64,000 bases of DNA, taken from NCBI GenBank assembly GCA_016785225.1, contig JAFBJZ010000916.1:247001-311000 (forward strand). The letters are read 5' to 3'. Shown here in pieces: positions 28,501 to 42,629 of the stretch. The notes below the pieces were generated by a model. The model saw only the letters and a list, made by a program, of their open reading frames with translations. It had not been told where the DNA came from and searched no databases. The translations under genes were made by a program, and so were the position numbers. The stretch comes from Psettodes erumei. Taxonomy: Eukaryota > Chordata > Actinopteri > Pleuronectiformes > Psettodidae. How positions within the stretch are numbered: the stretch's first letter is position 1; each line of letters begins with the position of its first letter.

Positions 28501-29465
28501 ATATGGAATTATTTATCCTATATTTAGGATTCCACAGTCCCCAGGAGAGATTAGGCGCTTCGGACAACATCCTGCGAGTTCAGCACCCAGAAACTCTTTT
28601 CACCATGTCAGCCCGTGTTTGTTTATACACCATTTTCTGGCGCTCGCCGTGCCGTCTTCTGCTGCGGCCTCCGTCCATCTGGCGCTGAGTGAGTGCCGCT
28701 CACACGCCGGGGCGCAGCAGACCGGCGCAGACGATCGCGGAGCGCCGAAGAGCGGCCGGCGGGGCCGTCCGGACGGGGCAAGGCGATCGGAGGGTGTCAG
28801 TGTTTTGGCCCGTCTCTGCGGGATGATGCTTCGACACTGCCGATTCAGTTCCCGCCCGCCTGGTTTTCGCGGGGGAGTTTTTTTTTTTTTTGGGGGAGTA
28901 CGCACGTGCAAAAATAGGGCAGACAGACTTTGAGCCGACTGACTCTGACATGGCGTCTTTCAAGTCCCCGGCAGGTGAGAGGAAAGATAGTGAGTGAGCG
29001 AGAAGGGGTTTAGAGAAGTCCTTATGTCGGAGAGACGTGTGTGTGTGTGTGAGTGTGGGATAAGAAGCTGCAGACTTGAGCGAACAGGCTTGTCATGATT
29101 AGGCGTGCGTTGGTGAGAGCTTCTGCGTTTGAGAGGAGAGCGAGAGGAAGAGAGGGAGAGAAAGAGGGAGAGGATATTTCTGAGTCTGACAAATTCAAGT
29201 CCCATGATGTTTTGAAGCTCGGAGCAAAAAGAAGGGATGAAGAGAGACAGAGAGAGAGGAACAACCACTCTCAACAAAATCAAATTAATTCCTTAATACT
29301 CACATCATCACAATGTTTTTTTTTCTAAAACATATTTATGTGTGTGTGCATTTCCTCTGGATCTTGTGCGAGATGTGTACCCATTTACACAGAAGAACAA
29401 AGAAGGAAACATTAATAATGGATAAAGACCCCCCCCAAAGACTTGCTGTCTGCTCACATCTGTGG

Positions 29466-29496
<31 letters not shown>

Positions 29497-29785
29497 CACA
29501 CACACAATAAGAGAGCAAGAAAGCAGGCGAGGGAGGTGTCTCAAACTGATACGGGTGGTCAGGGTCTTTTCTAAGTGCTGCTGGGAAATGGAATGCCAGC
29601 TTCCAGTCAGTCAGATGACCCGCGGCTGTGTCACGTGACCACGGGATCACGTGATATCAACAGGGAAGAGGAGGAGAGCGAGGGTTACTACGGGATACAC
29701 ATCCTGGTGTGTCGGTTGCTAATGGGCCGTCATCAGTGGGAAAAGGGTCGCTGTAGGATGAAGGGATAAGCTGTTAGGGGCCATG

Positions 29786-29821
<36 letters not shown>

Positions 29822-29878
29822 TTACACAGTTCTACACACATTAATGCACTCAGTAACACTCTCTCTCTCTCTTGCTGC

Positions 29879-29921
<43 letters not shown>

Positions 29922-32900
29922 GTCATATGATATAGATGAGGCCCAGGTTATACAATTTGACAATATGAGATCATCACCTCAGAGACTGTCCTAATCTCTG
30001 GAGCAGCAGCTCACAAGGCTTTCTAATGGTTTTATAACATTTCAAAGACTCTTCACTGCTGAGTCGTTGATTGGTTGGTACGGTGTTTTTATTTTGGGGG
30101 GGGGGGGTTCTGTTTACAAAATCAGGGAGTGTCGCTTTAAACCATTTGTATGATTGACGGATGATCTCTGTCCCAGATGGTTTGCGCTAATGCACTGGAT
30201 GATGCATTTGATTTTTTTCAAAGCTTCAATTCTATTCATTAAAATGCACAATGCATTAAAGACTGATTCACAACGGTGTATCTGTTTCCCTGAAAGATGT
30301 CAGAAGATTGTTGATTTGTTAAATGAAACCAGCACAACAGTTGAATTGGAGGCGAGTTGCTATGGCGATGGTCCTGACACCGTTGCCGAGGAAGGCATCC
30401 AGCCTCCCTCATTTGATCTCGCGTCACCTTTAAAAGTGCCGCTGCTGCTCAAAAGTTTTCCTGCGTGCCGCTCGCTCGCTGTGTTTTTCCGTTACTGGGT
30501 CGTCCGCACATAAACAAACGGCCTCGTTGTCGGCGCTGCTCCTCTCCCTCGGTGCGTCGCTTCAGCTGCCTGTAATTTCATCCTCTAAAAGGGTCACGGG
30601 CATTATGAAAGGTTCTGGATGTGTGTCACGATTTGCTCCCAATGCACAGATTTCCGTTTGTTCCCGGTGAACTGCAACATCACACTCCTGTCTGTTTTAA
30701 TTAGTTTTGTTGTTTTCTGGTGCAGCCTCCTTGTAAATGCAGGTTAGCTGTGAAGACTTTATATTAGGCCTGGACCACTTAATAACGTCAAGTCGCTGAG
30801 GACGTCACAACCGCATCTGGGTTTAAATCCTGTGCTGAGGTTTTGTCATCGTGTTTGAACGTCGTCAGGCGGCTCTGATTTTGTTTATTTTTGGGGCGCT
30901 GATGTGCTGGATGTGTCGGCTACGGTTAGACACAGAGCAGATGAGAAGGACAAAAAGGAAATAAGCACATACCCACATTCACGCCCAGCACAAATTCTCA
31001 TCATCTCCTGTGAAAATACTTTCATATTCAGCGGAGGTGATTGTTTAAACAAAAGCAAAAAGCAATGCCCACAACAAAATAATAAACCTTTTAATCAGGC
31101 GCAGAGAAAAAACTGACATGGAAATAAACACACAATGCCACGGGCAAGACACAAATGGATGCCTGGCAGCTTTTAAGCACACATTCAAGCACGAAGGCAC
31201 GCACGTGCTTGAACATGCACGCGCTACACTTTTTTTTTTCTTTAACAAGATCCAGGCCTGCCCATGCTGCCCTTTGCATCTGCATTTATTGAGGTATCAG
31301 TGCTCGAGCTGGAATGCCCATTAAACTCCGTGTGTGCGTTTGAGTGCGCGCCGGACTCTTGTTAAACGTAAGAGTGTCGACTGCACCTTTTCTTTTCTTA
31401 GCCCACGGCCGCCACTGTTAGCAAAGGCTTGGTTAAAGTTTGGTGCAAAATTTCAAGCCCTTAATTCAACCCGACAATATGGACACGAGTAGGAGCAGGA
31501 GGCCGTGAGGCCGTGACGTGCGTTCGGGTGAACAGCGGTGGGAAGCTGGTGAGGGATCGCGGGAGATGGGCTCTGAGCCGTCAAGTCTGTTCGAGGTCTT
31601 CGTTAGCAAGTGGGAAGAAGCGGATGGTTCTGGTTCCTGGTTCCAGGTTACGCAGTAATGAAAATCACTTGTTGCAGCTCTACACTCAGTAGCTTAGGGA
31701 ATTACAGTATCATCATGTTGCATTACTGACTTGTGAGCAGGAGTGTTATTTTGTGGATCTAAGATTGTTAGCAGAAGGTTGCGATTGTGTAGTAGTACGG
31801 TAAAAAATGAAAAGGGAGCCTGCACGGTTTGGCTTCGCACGTGAATTTGAATGAGTTTATTATCTAAAATCCCGTTTGGAAACCAGCTTGGCGTGTGACG
31901 CAGAAACGAAGCAGGTACTGTACAGATGAAAACGCAGCCTCGGACTCGCAGTAACGGGCGTTTGCGGCTGCTTTGGGTCGAGATGAAAGGACAGTCTGCC
32001 GTTTCATCCTCATCCAAATCCGTCGGAATATGGCAGCCTTTTCTGACAGTACGTGTTTTCCCGCCTCATCCCAATGCGTGTTTTTATTTCCGTGTTCTGA
32101 GGCTGCTTCAGTGTGAGATGTAAACAATGTTTTGTATCCTGTCAGACTTGTGATTTGTAGACGTTTGAGTCCTCCTCCCCTCCATGTAGCCTCTTAATTA
32201 GCTTTCCTCTCCACCCCTCCAAAACCTCTTCCTGCTTGACTCGATTATAATCACACTCGCTATGATTGTGTTGTACTTCTAAAACAAACGTGCTCTGCTT
32301 GGATAAATGCTTCTCCCCTCCGGAATTTCTGATGAGTTGCGTTTCCTTTCACGTGGTGGATGTGCGACTAACCTTCCTCTCCTTTTCTCCCCCGTGTAGG
32401 ATCGTAAGCTGTCCAAGTCGGAGCGGCAGCGCTTCAAAGAGGAGGCCGGGATGCTGAAGGGTCTCCAGCATCCCAACATCGTGCGCTTCTACGACTCGTG
32501 GGAGGGGCCCTGCAAGGGAAAGAAATGTATTGTCCTGGTCACCGAGCTCATGACGTCTGGCACGCTTAAAACGTGAGTACGCGACACGTCAAAACGAATT
32601 TGCTGCGACTGGAAGGCGTCGCCACAAAACAAAAGAATCTTTCCAACAATTTACAGAGTGAATGCAGAAATGGGGCCCGGCAAGAAGAGCAAACTATTCA
32701 AGCTCAATTTATCTGACCGCATTTTTGTCATTACGCACAATGTCGACACACTTGCACATACGTGCAGCTGCCCTCTCTTCTCTGTCAAAAGCGACGTGCC
32801 CTCTATTTCCATCTGTTCAAATGGCCTTTCACAGTATTGTCATAATCACCTCACGTCCCAGTACCACTCCTGGGCCCAGTACAGCTGTTAGTGGGTCCTC

Positions 32901-34009
32901 ATGTGTGCGACTCACTTGTGTGTGTGGCCCATCAAGTGTATTTTTGTTGGATTTTTGCCTCATAGACACAGAATGAGTCGGTAAAGCTCAGGCATTATGG
33001 GGAGACTCCTTCCTACAGTATGTGTGTGACAAACTGTACATCTGTGATTTGCCTGTCAATAACAGGGGCGACTGTCAGTCTCTCTACTCATTCACCCCCC
33101 CCACCCCCCCACCCGCGAACTCACTGTGGAGAATTGATGCATCTGTGACAGTCATTGTCCACCGCCATGACCGCATGCCAGCCTCTCAGCCGTATATAAT
33201 AGATGAGCGTCCGCGAATGCGAGACTGATTGTTGAGCTCAAACGGTGGGGTGGGGGGGTGGGGGGGGCGAGTGGCACACGAGTGGCGTGCCCCATGCAAT
33301 GCATCGTGGGACACTGGCCCACCTGCCAGCTGCTGCTTCTGCTGCAGATTCCTCTCATTCCTGACAACAACAGACAGACAGACAGAGCGAGAGAGAGCGG
33401 AGGGGGGGGGTGCTGATAGACTGATAGTTACATGTATGTAGTTTTACAGTCTAAGGAACACGAGAAAACAAATGGATCAAGAGATGGTGTGGCTGTCAGC
33501 CGAAGAGGCAGATAGACGCACAACTCGTCAGATGAGTAGACAAACGCATGATTAGATGTCCTGTTTAAAAGGCAGCGGGGCAGAGTGAGAGAGGAACTCA
33601 TGAACTACCTGTGACCACAGAGTGAGAGAATCGATCCAGCAGCGCGGCACTACCAAGGACAGTAGCTCCCTCCAGTGGCCGTCAAAAAAAGGCAGAGACG
33701 GTGCGGACGCTCTCAAAGCTGCGTCTATCCGGCGGCGTCACCTGCGAAATGAACCGAATTTCACCAACACACAAGTGTTTCTGCGTGCGTGCCGAGCGCA
33801 CGCGCGCACATATATGAGCACACGCACGGCTGCAGAGCAACTGGGCCGTCGTCCAGACGAAGACTCGGAAAGGAAAGAGGCTCTCGGGCTCTGAAGTGGT
33901 GGGAAAAAGTATGAGAGATGATGACGGAGAAAGAGGACTGATAAGAAAGGAGGGCAGTGGTGAGGATGGAAATACTGACCAGCATGGGTTCGGGGTATTA
34001 GAGGCCCCT

Positions 34010-34058
<49 letters not shown>

Positions 34059-37000
34059 ATAGGACACAGAGGCAGAAAAGGTGCATGTGTACTGGTGCCA
34101 TTGCATTTGTGTGTCTGTGTATGAATAGTTATCTGTTCATGCATATGTGAACAGTACATACTGCACATGCATGTATATTTGCACATCACCTTGCTATGTG
34201 CTCAGGCATGTACGATGAAAGGAGGGAATGGCTGGGGGGGGACGTTTCGCCACAGGGTTTGTCCCGTCTGACGGGGCGAGGTAGAGGAGCGCGGGGACGT
34301 ACAGGAAGGGGAAAGTACAGAAGGAGGAAGAGGAGAGAGGGCAATGCGTGAGGAGGCGTGGAAACACAAGTGAGAAATGCAGTGGGATGGAATGAGGGTG
34401 GATGAGAGGAAGAGGGACGGGCTGTCAAAGGTTTCAGTGTAAACAGTCAGGACTTTTTTTTTCAGGTGTATTCACTTAAAAAGTCCCAAAAAAGATTATC
34501 TTCCATCTGCTTATATGTTCCATGTCCCGAAGCAAGGTGAATCCATTCTCCCAGTCTAACTTTTACAGGTGGCCTGTAAAAGAGACCTGCAAAGTCAGGG
34601 GACACACGACAACAAAAACTGTTTACGTGCTCTGTTAGCTTTAAACGTTACAGGGCAGTTAATATACTGTAGCTGCATCACTCATATTTAACTGTATCTG
34701 GTGTGAACCGTGTAGCACGATGGATAACTCTGACATAGCCAGTTTGTCCTCGAGACGTTAGACCGCAGGTGGAGATGTGCGTCTGTCCACCCAGCGTATG
34801 ATGGGATGGATTGCGGACTCCTGCCAACTCTGGCTGGGAATAGATGCTCTTTATTAGGAACGATGTAAGATTCACGATGCAGTAATTGCACAACAAACGG
34901 TGCCTTGTTGTTTTTCAATCGAGAAAATTTATTCTGTAAAATGAGCAGCATGGGCTCGACCGGGCTGTTACACAACGGAAGATCAATGAACATCTGCCCT
35001 TATACGTCTCCCACTTTGTAACCACATTTAAAAAGGCCCGAATGACGTGCGTTAGCACATCAGGACCCGCAAATATGATATTAGGAGGTTGGGTTTTTTG
35101 GGTTTTTTTTTTGCTTTCTGCGATGAAAAGACAGAAGTAAACACGTGCTGAAATTGAATTACTTAGTTTTCATATTCTCCATGAATGAATAAAGTAAAAT
35201 ACGTAACAACAAATATCAGTCTTGGACGCAACCGTACAATCCTTTTACAGCTTACTGTGTTACTCTTGAGTGTTTTCACGTGGTTGTCTTGCACAGATTC
35301 AAATAGATGTCTTTTTAAAAGGATTAAAATTAGTCCTGTTTACCGTGCGGACACCACACGATTTTTTTTTGCATGCGCACGTGTTTTTTTGCACACATTC
35401 ACTGTCTGTGTCATAATTCATGATGCATCTCTTTAAGCTGGAATTGTCTTATAGTAATCCACGTTGCTTGTGTAAGCTTTAATCTTGAATTGAAGCGTGA
35501 ACCGTGTTTCTGTTGCGTCACCGTCTTAACTCACTATCATCTGCCTCTGCAGGCCTGGCGTGCTGGTTTTCAGTGTCCTGCAATTATAATCGTGTCACTT
35601 GAATAAAGCTAAAACTCAGTTGAATGCTGCTCTTTTTATGAGAAACACGATAGATCAGCTGTGTATTTTGTGTCACTTGTTCATGAACTGGTTTAACCTT
35701 TTTTCGTTTTGTTTTACTTTTTGCAAAGAAAGTTTATTAGGTCAAAGGCCACGTGAACAGAACACATAGCTGTCAAGTGGGCTGCTCGAGGGCTGCCACT
35801 GCCGCCGCCCTCTGAATTCCTGTGCACCTCGCCTCCCCGGGTGCCGAGTGACGCGCTCTCATATGTGTGATTTCTTTGTGCCGCAGCTACCTGAAGCGGT
35901 TCAAGGTGATGAAAATCAAGGTGCTGCGCTCGTGGTGCCGACAGATCCTCAAAGGCCTCCACTTCCTGCACACCCGCGCTCCGCCCATCATTCACAGGGA
36001 CCTGAAATGCGACAACATCTTCATCACGGGGCCCACGGGCTCAGTGAAGATAGGTGACCTGGGGCTAGCCACGTTGAAGAGGGCCTCCTTTGCCAAGAGC
36101 GTCATAGGTAGGAAGACGAATGTGCACCGCCGCTGAAGACATAAATCCCTGTGTGTCTCAATGACATGTTTAGGTTTGTGACGGTAAAGAAAGTGACACA
36201 GCTGACAGTGATATATGAGAGTTCATTCTGACGACGCCCGCTTCGCGTACGCACACGCGCAGCCTCGTATATGCAAAGACGCGCAGTTCTGTACAGACTG
36301 CACGCACCTACTGCGTGTGAACTTTACCGCTTCTGAAATGTCGGGTCGTTAAAGCAAACTGCGGCACACACCCGCCAGTCTGCTAGTAAGCTAGGATTAA
36401 GCTGTCTGGAGATGTGATGGCACAAACACACACACACCCTGCATATAATACACAAGTCGAGTACAGAGTGTCTGTTCTGCTCCATATAATATATTGGCTG
36501 CCTGTCAGTAGTGTCGTTGTACAGTTGACCACAAGCATTCTGGTATTCTCGCAGTTTCTCACACACGGGGCACATGAACGCGCATACTCTCACGCACTTG
36601 AGGCAACAATGATATGCTTAGTAAATCTCACGGCTGCCTTGTAGCAATTAGGCAAACCTCAAGCATTTGGACACTTGAGGAAACCCACACACGACAAACA
36701 TTGCCGGGATACCATGCGGTACCCCATGGCGTGCTTGCAATGTTACACTTTCAGCTGTGAGACTGAACACATCTCCTTGTCGCAAGATTTTAGTACGTGA
36801 TGGATAAATGAAAGAGCCGTTCTGTTTTTTTTTTAGCCACAATGTTTACTTGAACATCAAAGGTGAAATTGCGCTCATGGGAAATGAAAGACAGAATAAG
36901 CATACAAATATTTGATTTATTAGGGAGTAAGAATAGGAGAGATCATGTTCTGGCTGTGTTACAAGTTGTCGGGACGTTCCCACATTTGGAAATACGTTGA

Positions 37001-39867
37001 ACTGCCAATGCGACTCATGTTTCTGCAGCAGTGCTCATCTATAGTACATAGTATGTGCAGTGTGCCGTGGAATGCATCTGCCACAGAATGTGAAATACCG
37101 CTGTTTTTCTTCTCCTTTGCGTCAGGCACCCCGGAGTTCATGGCTCCGGAGATGTATGAGGAGAAGTACGATGAATCCGTAGACGTCTACGCCTTCGGGA
37201 TGTGTATGCTGGAGATGGCCACCTCAGAGTACCCTTACTCCGAGTGTCAGAACGCTGCCCAGATCTACCGCCGGGTCACAAGCGTAAGTCTGCATCAACC
37301 GCACGGCGTATGGGTGTGTATGTGTTTTCACAGCCTCAGCTGGGAATGCTGGTAGACGCCAAGAGACGCCAAGTTGGGACATTTGTGTTGTGCATCTACA
37401 AGCCTTGTTTGTCTTTTTTTTTTTTTTTTTATCCTCACATCCTCCTCTGCCAGGCTCTCTCTGCCACCCCCCATACTTGTTTACTGACTATATTAATAAG
37501 TTTGGCATGAGCTGCAGGAGATCCAGTCATATGACAGTGTTTTTGCACTGATTAGTCTCTCCCGCTTGTTCTCGGGGCCCTCCCCTGTTCTCTTTTGCAA
37601 CACGAAGAAAACAGTAGCGACGGGACACCACGCGTCTGGCTACATTTTTTTCTCCACCACTAGAGAGCAGCACTGAGCAAATCCTGCCATGTCGGGTCCA
37701 AAAACGAATGTCCCTTGAACAGGTCCTTTGGTTTTAGTGTTGCAGCCAAACACTCGCCGTCCAGTGGCCAGACGTATCGTTGTCATTGCGAGAAAGTTGA
37801 AAACAGATGTCGGGTACGAATCAAAGCACATCAATGTTTTCTGCCAAAAATGTGGAGTGAAAACCAAATGTGAAATCAGTTTCTTCTGGCAGTCAAATAC
37901 TAATATCGGCGTGAATCTGTGTATCAACAAAAAGCCTCATGCATTAACTCGTCTGACAGAAAGGCAACAAATCCCCCTTTAGTCTTTCTAACATTTACAG
38001 ACTTTGTTAAAAAAAGTGATGGCAGTTGGCTGGAAACAGAGTGAAAAAATGAGACAGAGACAACAACAGATGCAATTATGGGCTGTTTTAAGTTAAGTGC
38101 TGCTGAGGCCATCACACACACACATTTGTGGCAGGCAGATGAGAGCTGTCTCCCTCCTTTCCCCACAGGAGTTCAGCTCTGTGGAGGCTGACAGTGGTGG
38201 TTAATGGGCCGATGGAATTACTAGAACTCTTTCTCTTTTTTTCTTCTCTCCATCCCTCTGTTGTTCCGCAGTCATCTCTCTCTCCTCTCTGCGTCTCTTT
38301 CTCCTGACACATCGCTTCATTGGAAACGCCATTTTTATGTTGCTGAAAATGGTGCAAAAGAAGAAAAAAGAAATGATGTGGGCACTTCTTACACCTGTGA
38401 TTAAATGCAGTTTTTTTGGGGTAAAAAATATTCAAACAAGAGAAGGATCAACATCAGTGTCCCTGAATATTTGTCGGGTAATACTACAGAAAGGTAATGC
38501 TGTTTAGCTTATGGGTGAGTGCAACATCTCCATGAGCTGAAACAAAATGCTGCTGTTACCTCAGGTGAAGTCGAGCATTAAAATTTCATGGTAACTTCAG
38601 ACACACACTGGCAGCAGATAAAAACTGATCCACAACATGCCATCACTTCTACCTCACTCACATTCACACCAATGTTAAGTCAAGTGTTACATTTGCCATG
38701 TGCGTTCTCCCATATGCTTTAATTTCTACTCAGCTTCAATTTAAATTTCCATTGTTTCAGCCTTCAGGAATGGACCTGATTTAATTCACCCATACTATCT
38801 GGCCTGGAAATTTAAATTGAAAGGATTCAAATTAAGACCGCCTCCCTGCTTCTCACCACCACTGTGAGAGAAACTATACAGTCCTTTGTCTTTCTATCCC
38901 TGGAATCTCTCAATTCAATTTGCAAAGCTTTATGGGCAGAATAAATCCAGATGGTATATTTCATTCCACATGTCTTTCTGGTCCTCAGTCTCTCTGTCCC
39001 TGCCAGAACCCCCACCTTCCATATTCCCTCCTCTCACTCGTCCGAAACCGAAATTACTTTCCCAATTTAATCAAGCCATATTTGATTATGGTAGTGACCT
39101 AAGCCTCCGGGTTCACAGCTCACAAGTGACAAATTAATGGCACTAATCTCATATTCCGTAATCAACGGAGCATTTTGCTCAGATTGTTGCGTTCATTCAG
39201 CAAAACATGTTGTTAAACAGCCAGCTGCAGTTGTCCGCATTGGTTATTATCACGGACAACGCACACGCACACACATGCACGCACTCAAACTTGTGACAAC
39301 CCCGGGGTGTCTCAGTCACCTGCTCCCTTTCATTTTGCTGCTTAATCCATCCCTCTATTTTTCAACCTCGGTTAACCCCTGATGTTTCAACACCACTTTA
39401 TTGATTTTATTAATCGGGCATGCGACAGTGTTCTCAGCTGACAGGATCTGCTCCTCCCTTCCAGTTATTTGAGGACATTTTTTTTGTTTCTTTGTTTGTT
39501 TTTTTCTGGACGTTTCCCCGATATTTGTTTTTCTTCATGGTCATCTCTTTACTGAAGCTGTTGCATTACCGCCATCAGACCCGTACCGTACCGTATAAAA
39601 CCAGAGGCGTTGTAAGACATTGAACGGGGCAGGAAAGAAAACGGAAAACAAATTTATTAATTAAAGCTTTTTTCTTCTTGTGAATTACAAGAAAAAACAT
39701 AAAGTGTTATTGAGTGTGTTTTTTGTCTGATGGAGAGGCTGAGGGAGCCTGAACGGTTCGTCATCATATACCTTCACGTGCAATGTTGTTGATGTTCTTC
39801 ATGGTCCTGCTCTCTCTGGAACATTCCTTCCCTCCACTCAGCCTTGTTAAACTAAAATCAAGCTTTT

Positions 39868-39898
<31 letters not shown>

Positions 39899-42598
39899 CT
39901 CCATCCTCCCTTCTTCTGTCAGACTTAATACCATTACTTCCTCCATTAGTCCTAACTTTGTTTGGCTCTGGAATCTCAGAGTGTGTGAGAGAGAGAGAGA
40001 AAGAGAGATATGGGGGGTTGTTATGTAATGGTGAACTGGTGGGGTTGCAGGGGAGAAGCCAAGAAAGTAAAGTAGAGGAGGAAAGGAAGACGGCCGGAGG
40101 AGGGAGCAGGAGGAGGTGGTCGTTCGCTGGCACAAGCAGGTTGAGATCAGCAGTCGCTTTGATTAAAAAACTTTATTCTAAGATATCCGTCAAACTCTGT
40201 AGTCAGTCATCTTAGTGCTTCCTCGGTAAGTTACTTTATTTGATCAATCATCTATCCACCTAATTTTCTGTCATTTAGCTGTTTTAATATTTTATGGTAA
40301 CCCACGTTTCTTCTCTCTTCTCTCTTTTCCTGAGTGTTTTATGACTTTCTATCTGCACTCAGTTCAGTGACTTGGCATTTTTGCATCTGTAACAGTTGGC
40401 AATCAAATGCACTCAGCCGATTACATAACTGACCAGAAAGTTTGTCCGTACAGGTGTATGACGGAGGGAGAGAATGTAGCGTTTAACTGATTCTAACTGT
40501 TCTCCTCTCGCTCGTCTTTGCCTCAGTCTGAGTTTCGTTGGCCTGGTCATTCAGATGCCCTGAGGCGAGCTGAGTTCAGTGCAGGCCTTCTGAATGGCAG
40601 ACCTGAAATGTTTTGTGCCTTCAGCGTTTTTTTTTTCTTCATTGTACCCATTGGAACTTTGTTATCATCAGGCCGCAGATGTGCTTTATCTTAATGCGAG
40701 TAAGGAATGAGTCAGTCCCGGCTGATGCCTTTTATTGTGATTCGTTATTGATTCTCGGGAGGACTGGTGTGTTGATGTGGTAATTAACCCCCGGACCGAA
40801 CTGGTACTGGACAGTCTCTGACAATACAGGACCTCCACGTGTCAAATGTTTAACCTTACAACCTTGTTGCAGTAAAATAGTCTGTTAGCATGACTGGTTA
40901 ATTTGAATTACAATGGGCATGACACAGACATCGTACAGTTTAATTAGTCTTGCAGTGGTACAGAAGGAGGTCGGTGTCCATCCTTGGACAGTTTCCAGTA
41001 TGTTTGGATTTTATTTGTCCTGTTTTGTATTTACTATATTGAAGAGTTTTTTCATTTTCCAACTTATTTAGAGACACAGAAGATGGACGGCTAGATTAAA
41101 TCTCGCCTGCATTTTAGTTCCAGCAAGTTTGTCTTCCCCTTCTGTGTGTGAGGGTCTCTGCGTTTGACTCCCGGTCCTTCTTATAAAGCCTCACTGCTCC
41201 TTTCTGTGTGTGTGTATGTGTGTGTGTGTGTGTGTGATCTTTGAAGGGGGTGAAGCCTGGCAGTTTTGACAAGGTCGCCATTCCTGAGGTGAAGGAAATT
41301 ATAGAGGGTTGCATCAGAACGAACAAGGATGAGAGGTGAGTCGCTCAAACTCAAACTATCACGTGCCAAATCTGGACCCGCTGACAGTCTTGCAGTGTAG
41401 CAGTTTCTCTGGATTTCTGTTTTTACAGGGTTCTGCAGTCTTCCACTGTTAGATTTACAAAGAACATTCAGTCTTTAAGGTTCATACGGCCGGCGATGCG
41501 TGTTGGTACAATTCAAAATGATCCCGTTTTTATTCCACACGGGTGGAGAGACTGAACAGTAAAATCCTGTTACCGATCACTGATGTTTTCATCAAGAGCC
41601 ATCAAGAGGTTAGAGCTTAGAGCCATCCAGCAGATTAATGAAATATCATGTCTCTCCTGTTAGCTTAGCAGTGGCAGATCAGCTCACAAGGCCTTGCCAG
41701 TATTACATCATATCAATCTCTCTCTCTCTCTCGCTCTCTCTGGGAAAATGCTTTATGGCTCTTTTCCTTCATTTATCCTCTGTTCTAAATCTTTGCGTCT
41801 CCTGTTCCTGCAGGTACGCCATAAAGATCCTGCTGAACCACGCGTTCTTCCAGGAGGACACAGGCGTCAGGGTTGAACTGGCAGAAGAGGATGATGGGGA
41901 AATGATTGCTATCAAACTTTGGCTCAGGATAGAAGACGTCAAGAAGCTTAAAGGCAAAGAGTTCTATCTTTTCATCTACTGATTTAGGATTTTTTTTTGT
42001 TATACCTGAAGTCTTAGTCGCATTTATTGTCATCACAGAATACCCAGTAAACATGCACTTATAATTGTGTTTATATTTAGCAGCTTTTCTTAACTGCTCA
42101 GAAATTGCTATTTGGCAAATATATTGGAAATATCAAAACATATATTTTGTTTAACAACATTATATTCACGCTGTAGATTTTATTACTAACAGAGGGGCAG
42201 CTGCCTGACCAGCCATCTGTACATTGTGTGCTTTTAGGCAAATACAAAGACAACGAAGCCATTGAGTTCTCTTTTGACCTGAACAAGGATGTCCCAGAAG
42301 ATGTGGCCCAGGAAATGGTACGCACGCAGAGGGGGAAGGATGGTGGCGTGGGTGGACGGGAGGAAGCGGTATCTTAGGGAGAGACGTAAATAGAGGGGCT
42401 GATGTGTTTGTGAAGACCGCCTGCTTGTTGGAAACCAACAGGTTGAGTCTGGCTACGTTGCCGAGGGTGACCATAAGACCATGGCCAAGGCTATCAAGGA
42501 CCGTGTGTCTCTGATCCGGAGGAAGAGAGAACAGAGGCAGCTGGTACGGGAGGAACAGGAGAAGAGGAAACTGGAAGTGGAGCAGCAACAGCTACAGC

Positions 42599-42629
<31 letters not shown>

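Larger units (their letters stand above)
32573..35886. other. Intron 2
   Basis: 3.3 kb without recognisable exons. Holds a C-rich/G-rich inverted pair at 33093-33269 and a (TG)23 run at 34012-34057. The acceptor is GCCGCAG at 35886. Confidence 0.7.
37284..41246. other. Intron 4 (position of the mammalian kidney-specific exon 4A)
   Basis: About 4 kb. In mammals this intron holds the promoter and the cysteine-rich first exon 4A of the kinase-dead kidney isoform KS-WNK1. I looked for a short ATG exon with several cysteines and a donor in phase 0 and did not find a convincing one. Contents: an inverted repeat at 38732-38822, a teleost-repeat-like stretch near 38905-38980, CT/GA runs at 39873-40006, and a TG tract just before exon 5. 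Confidence 0.55.
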
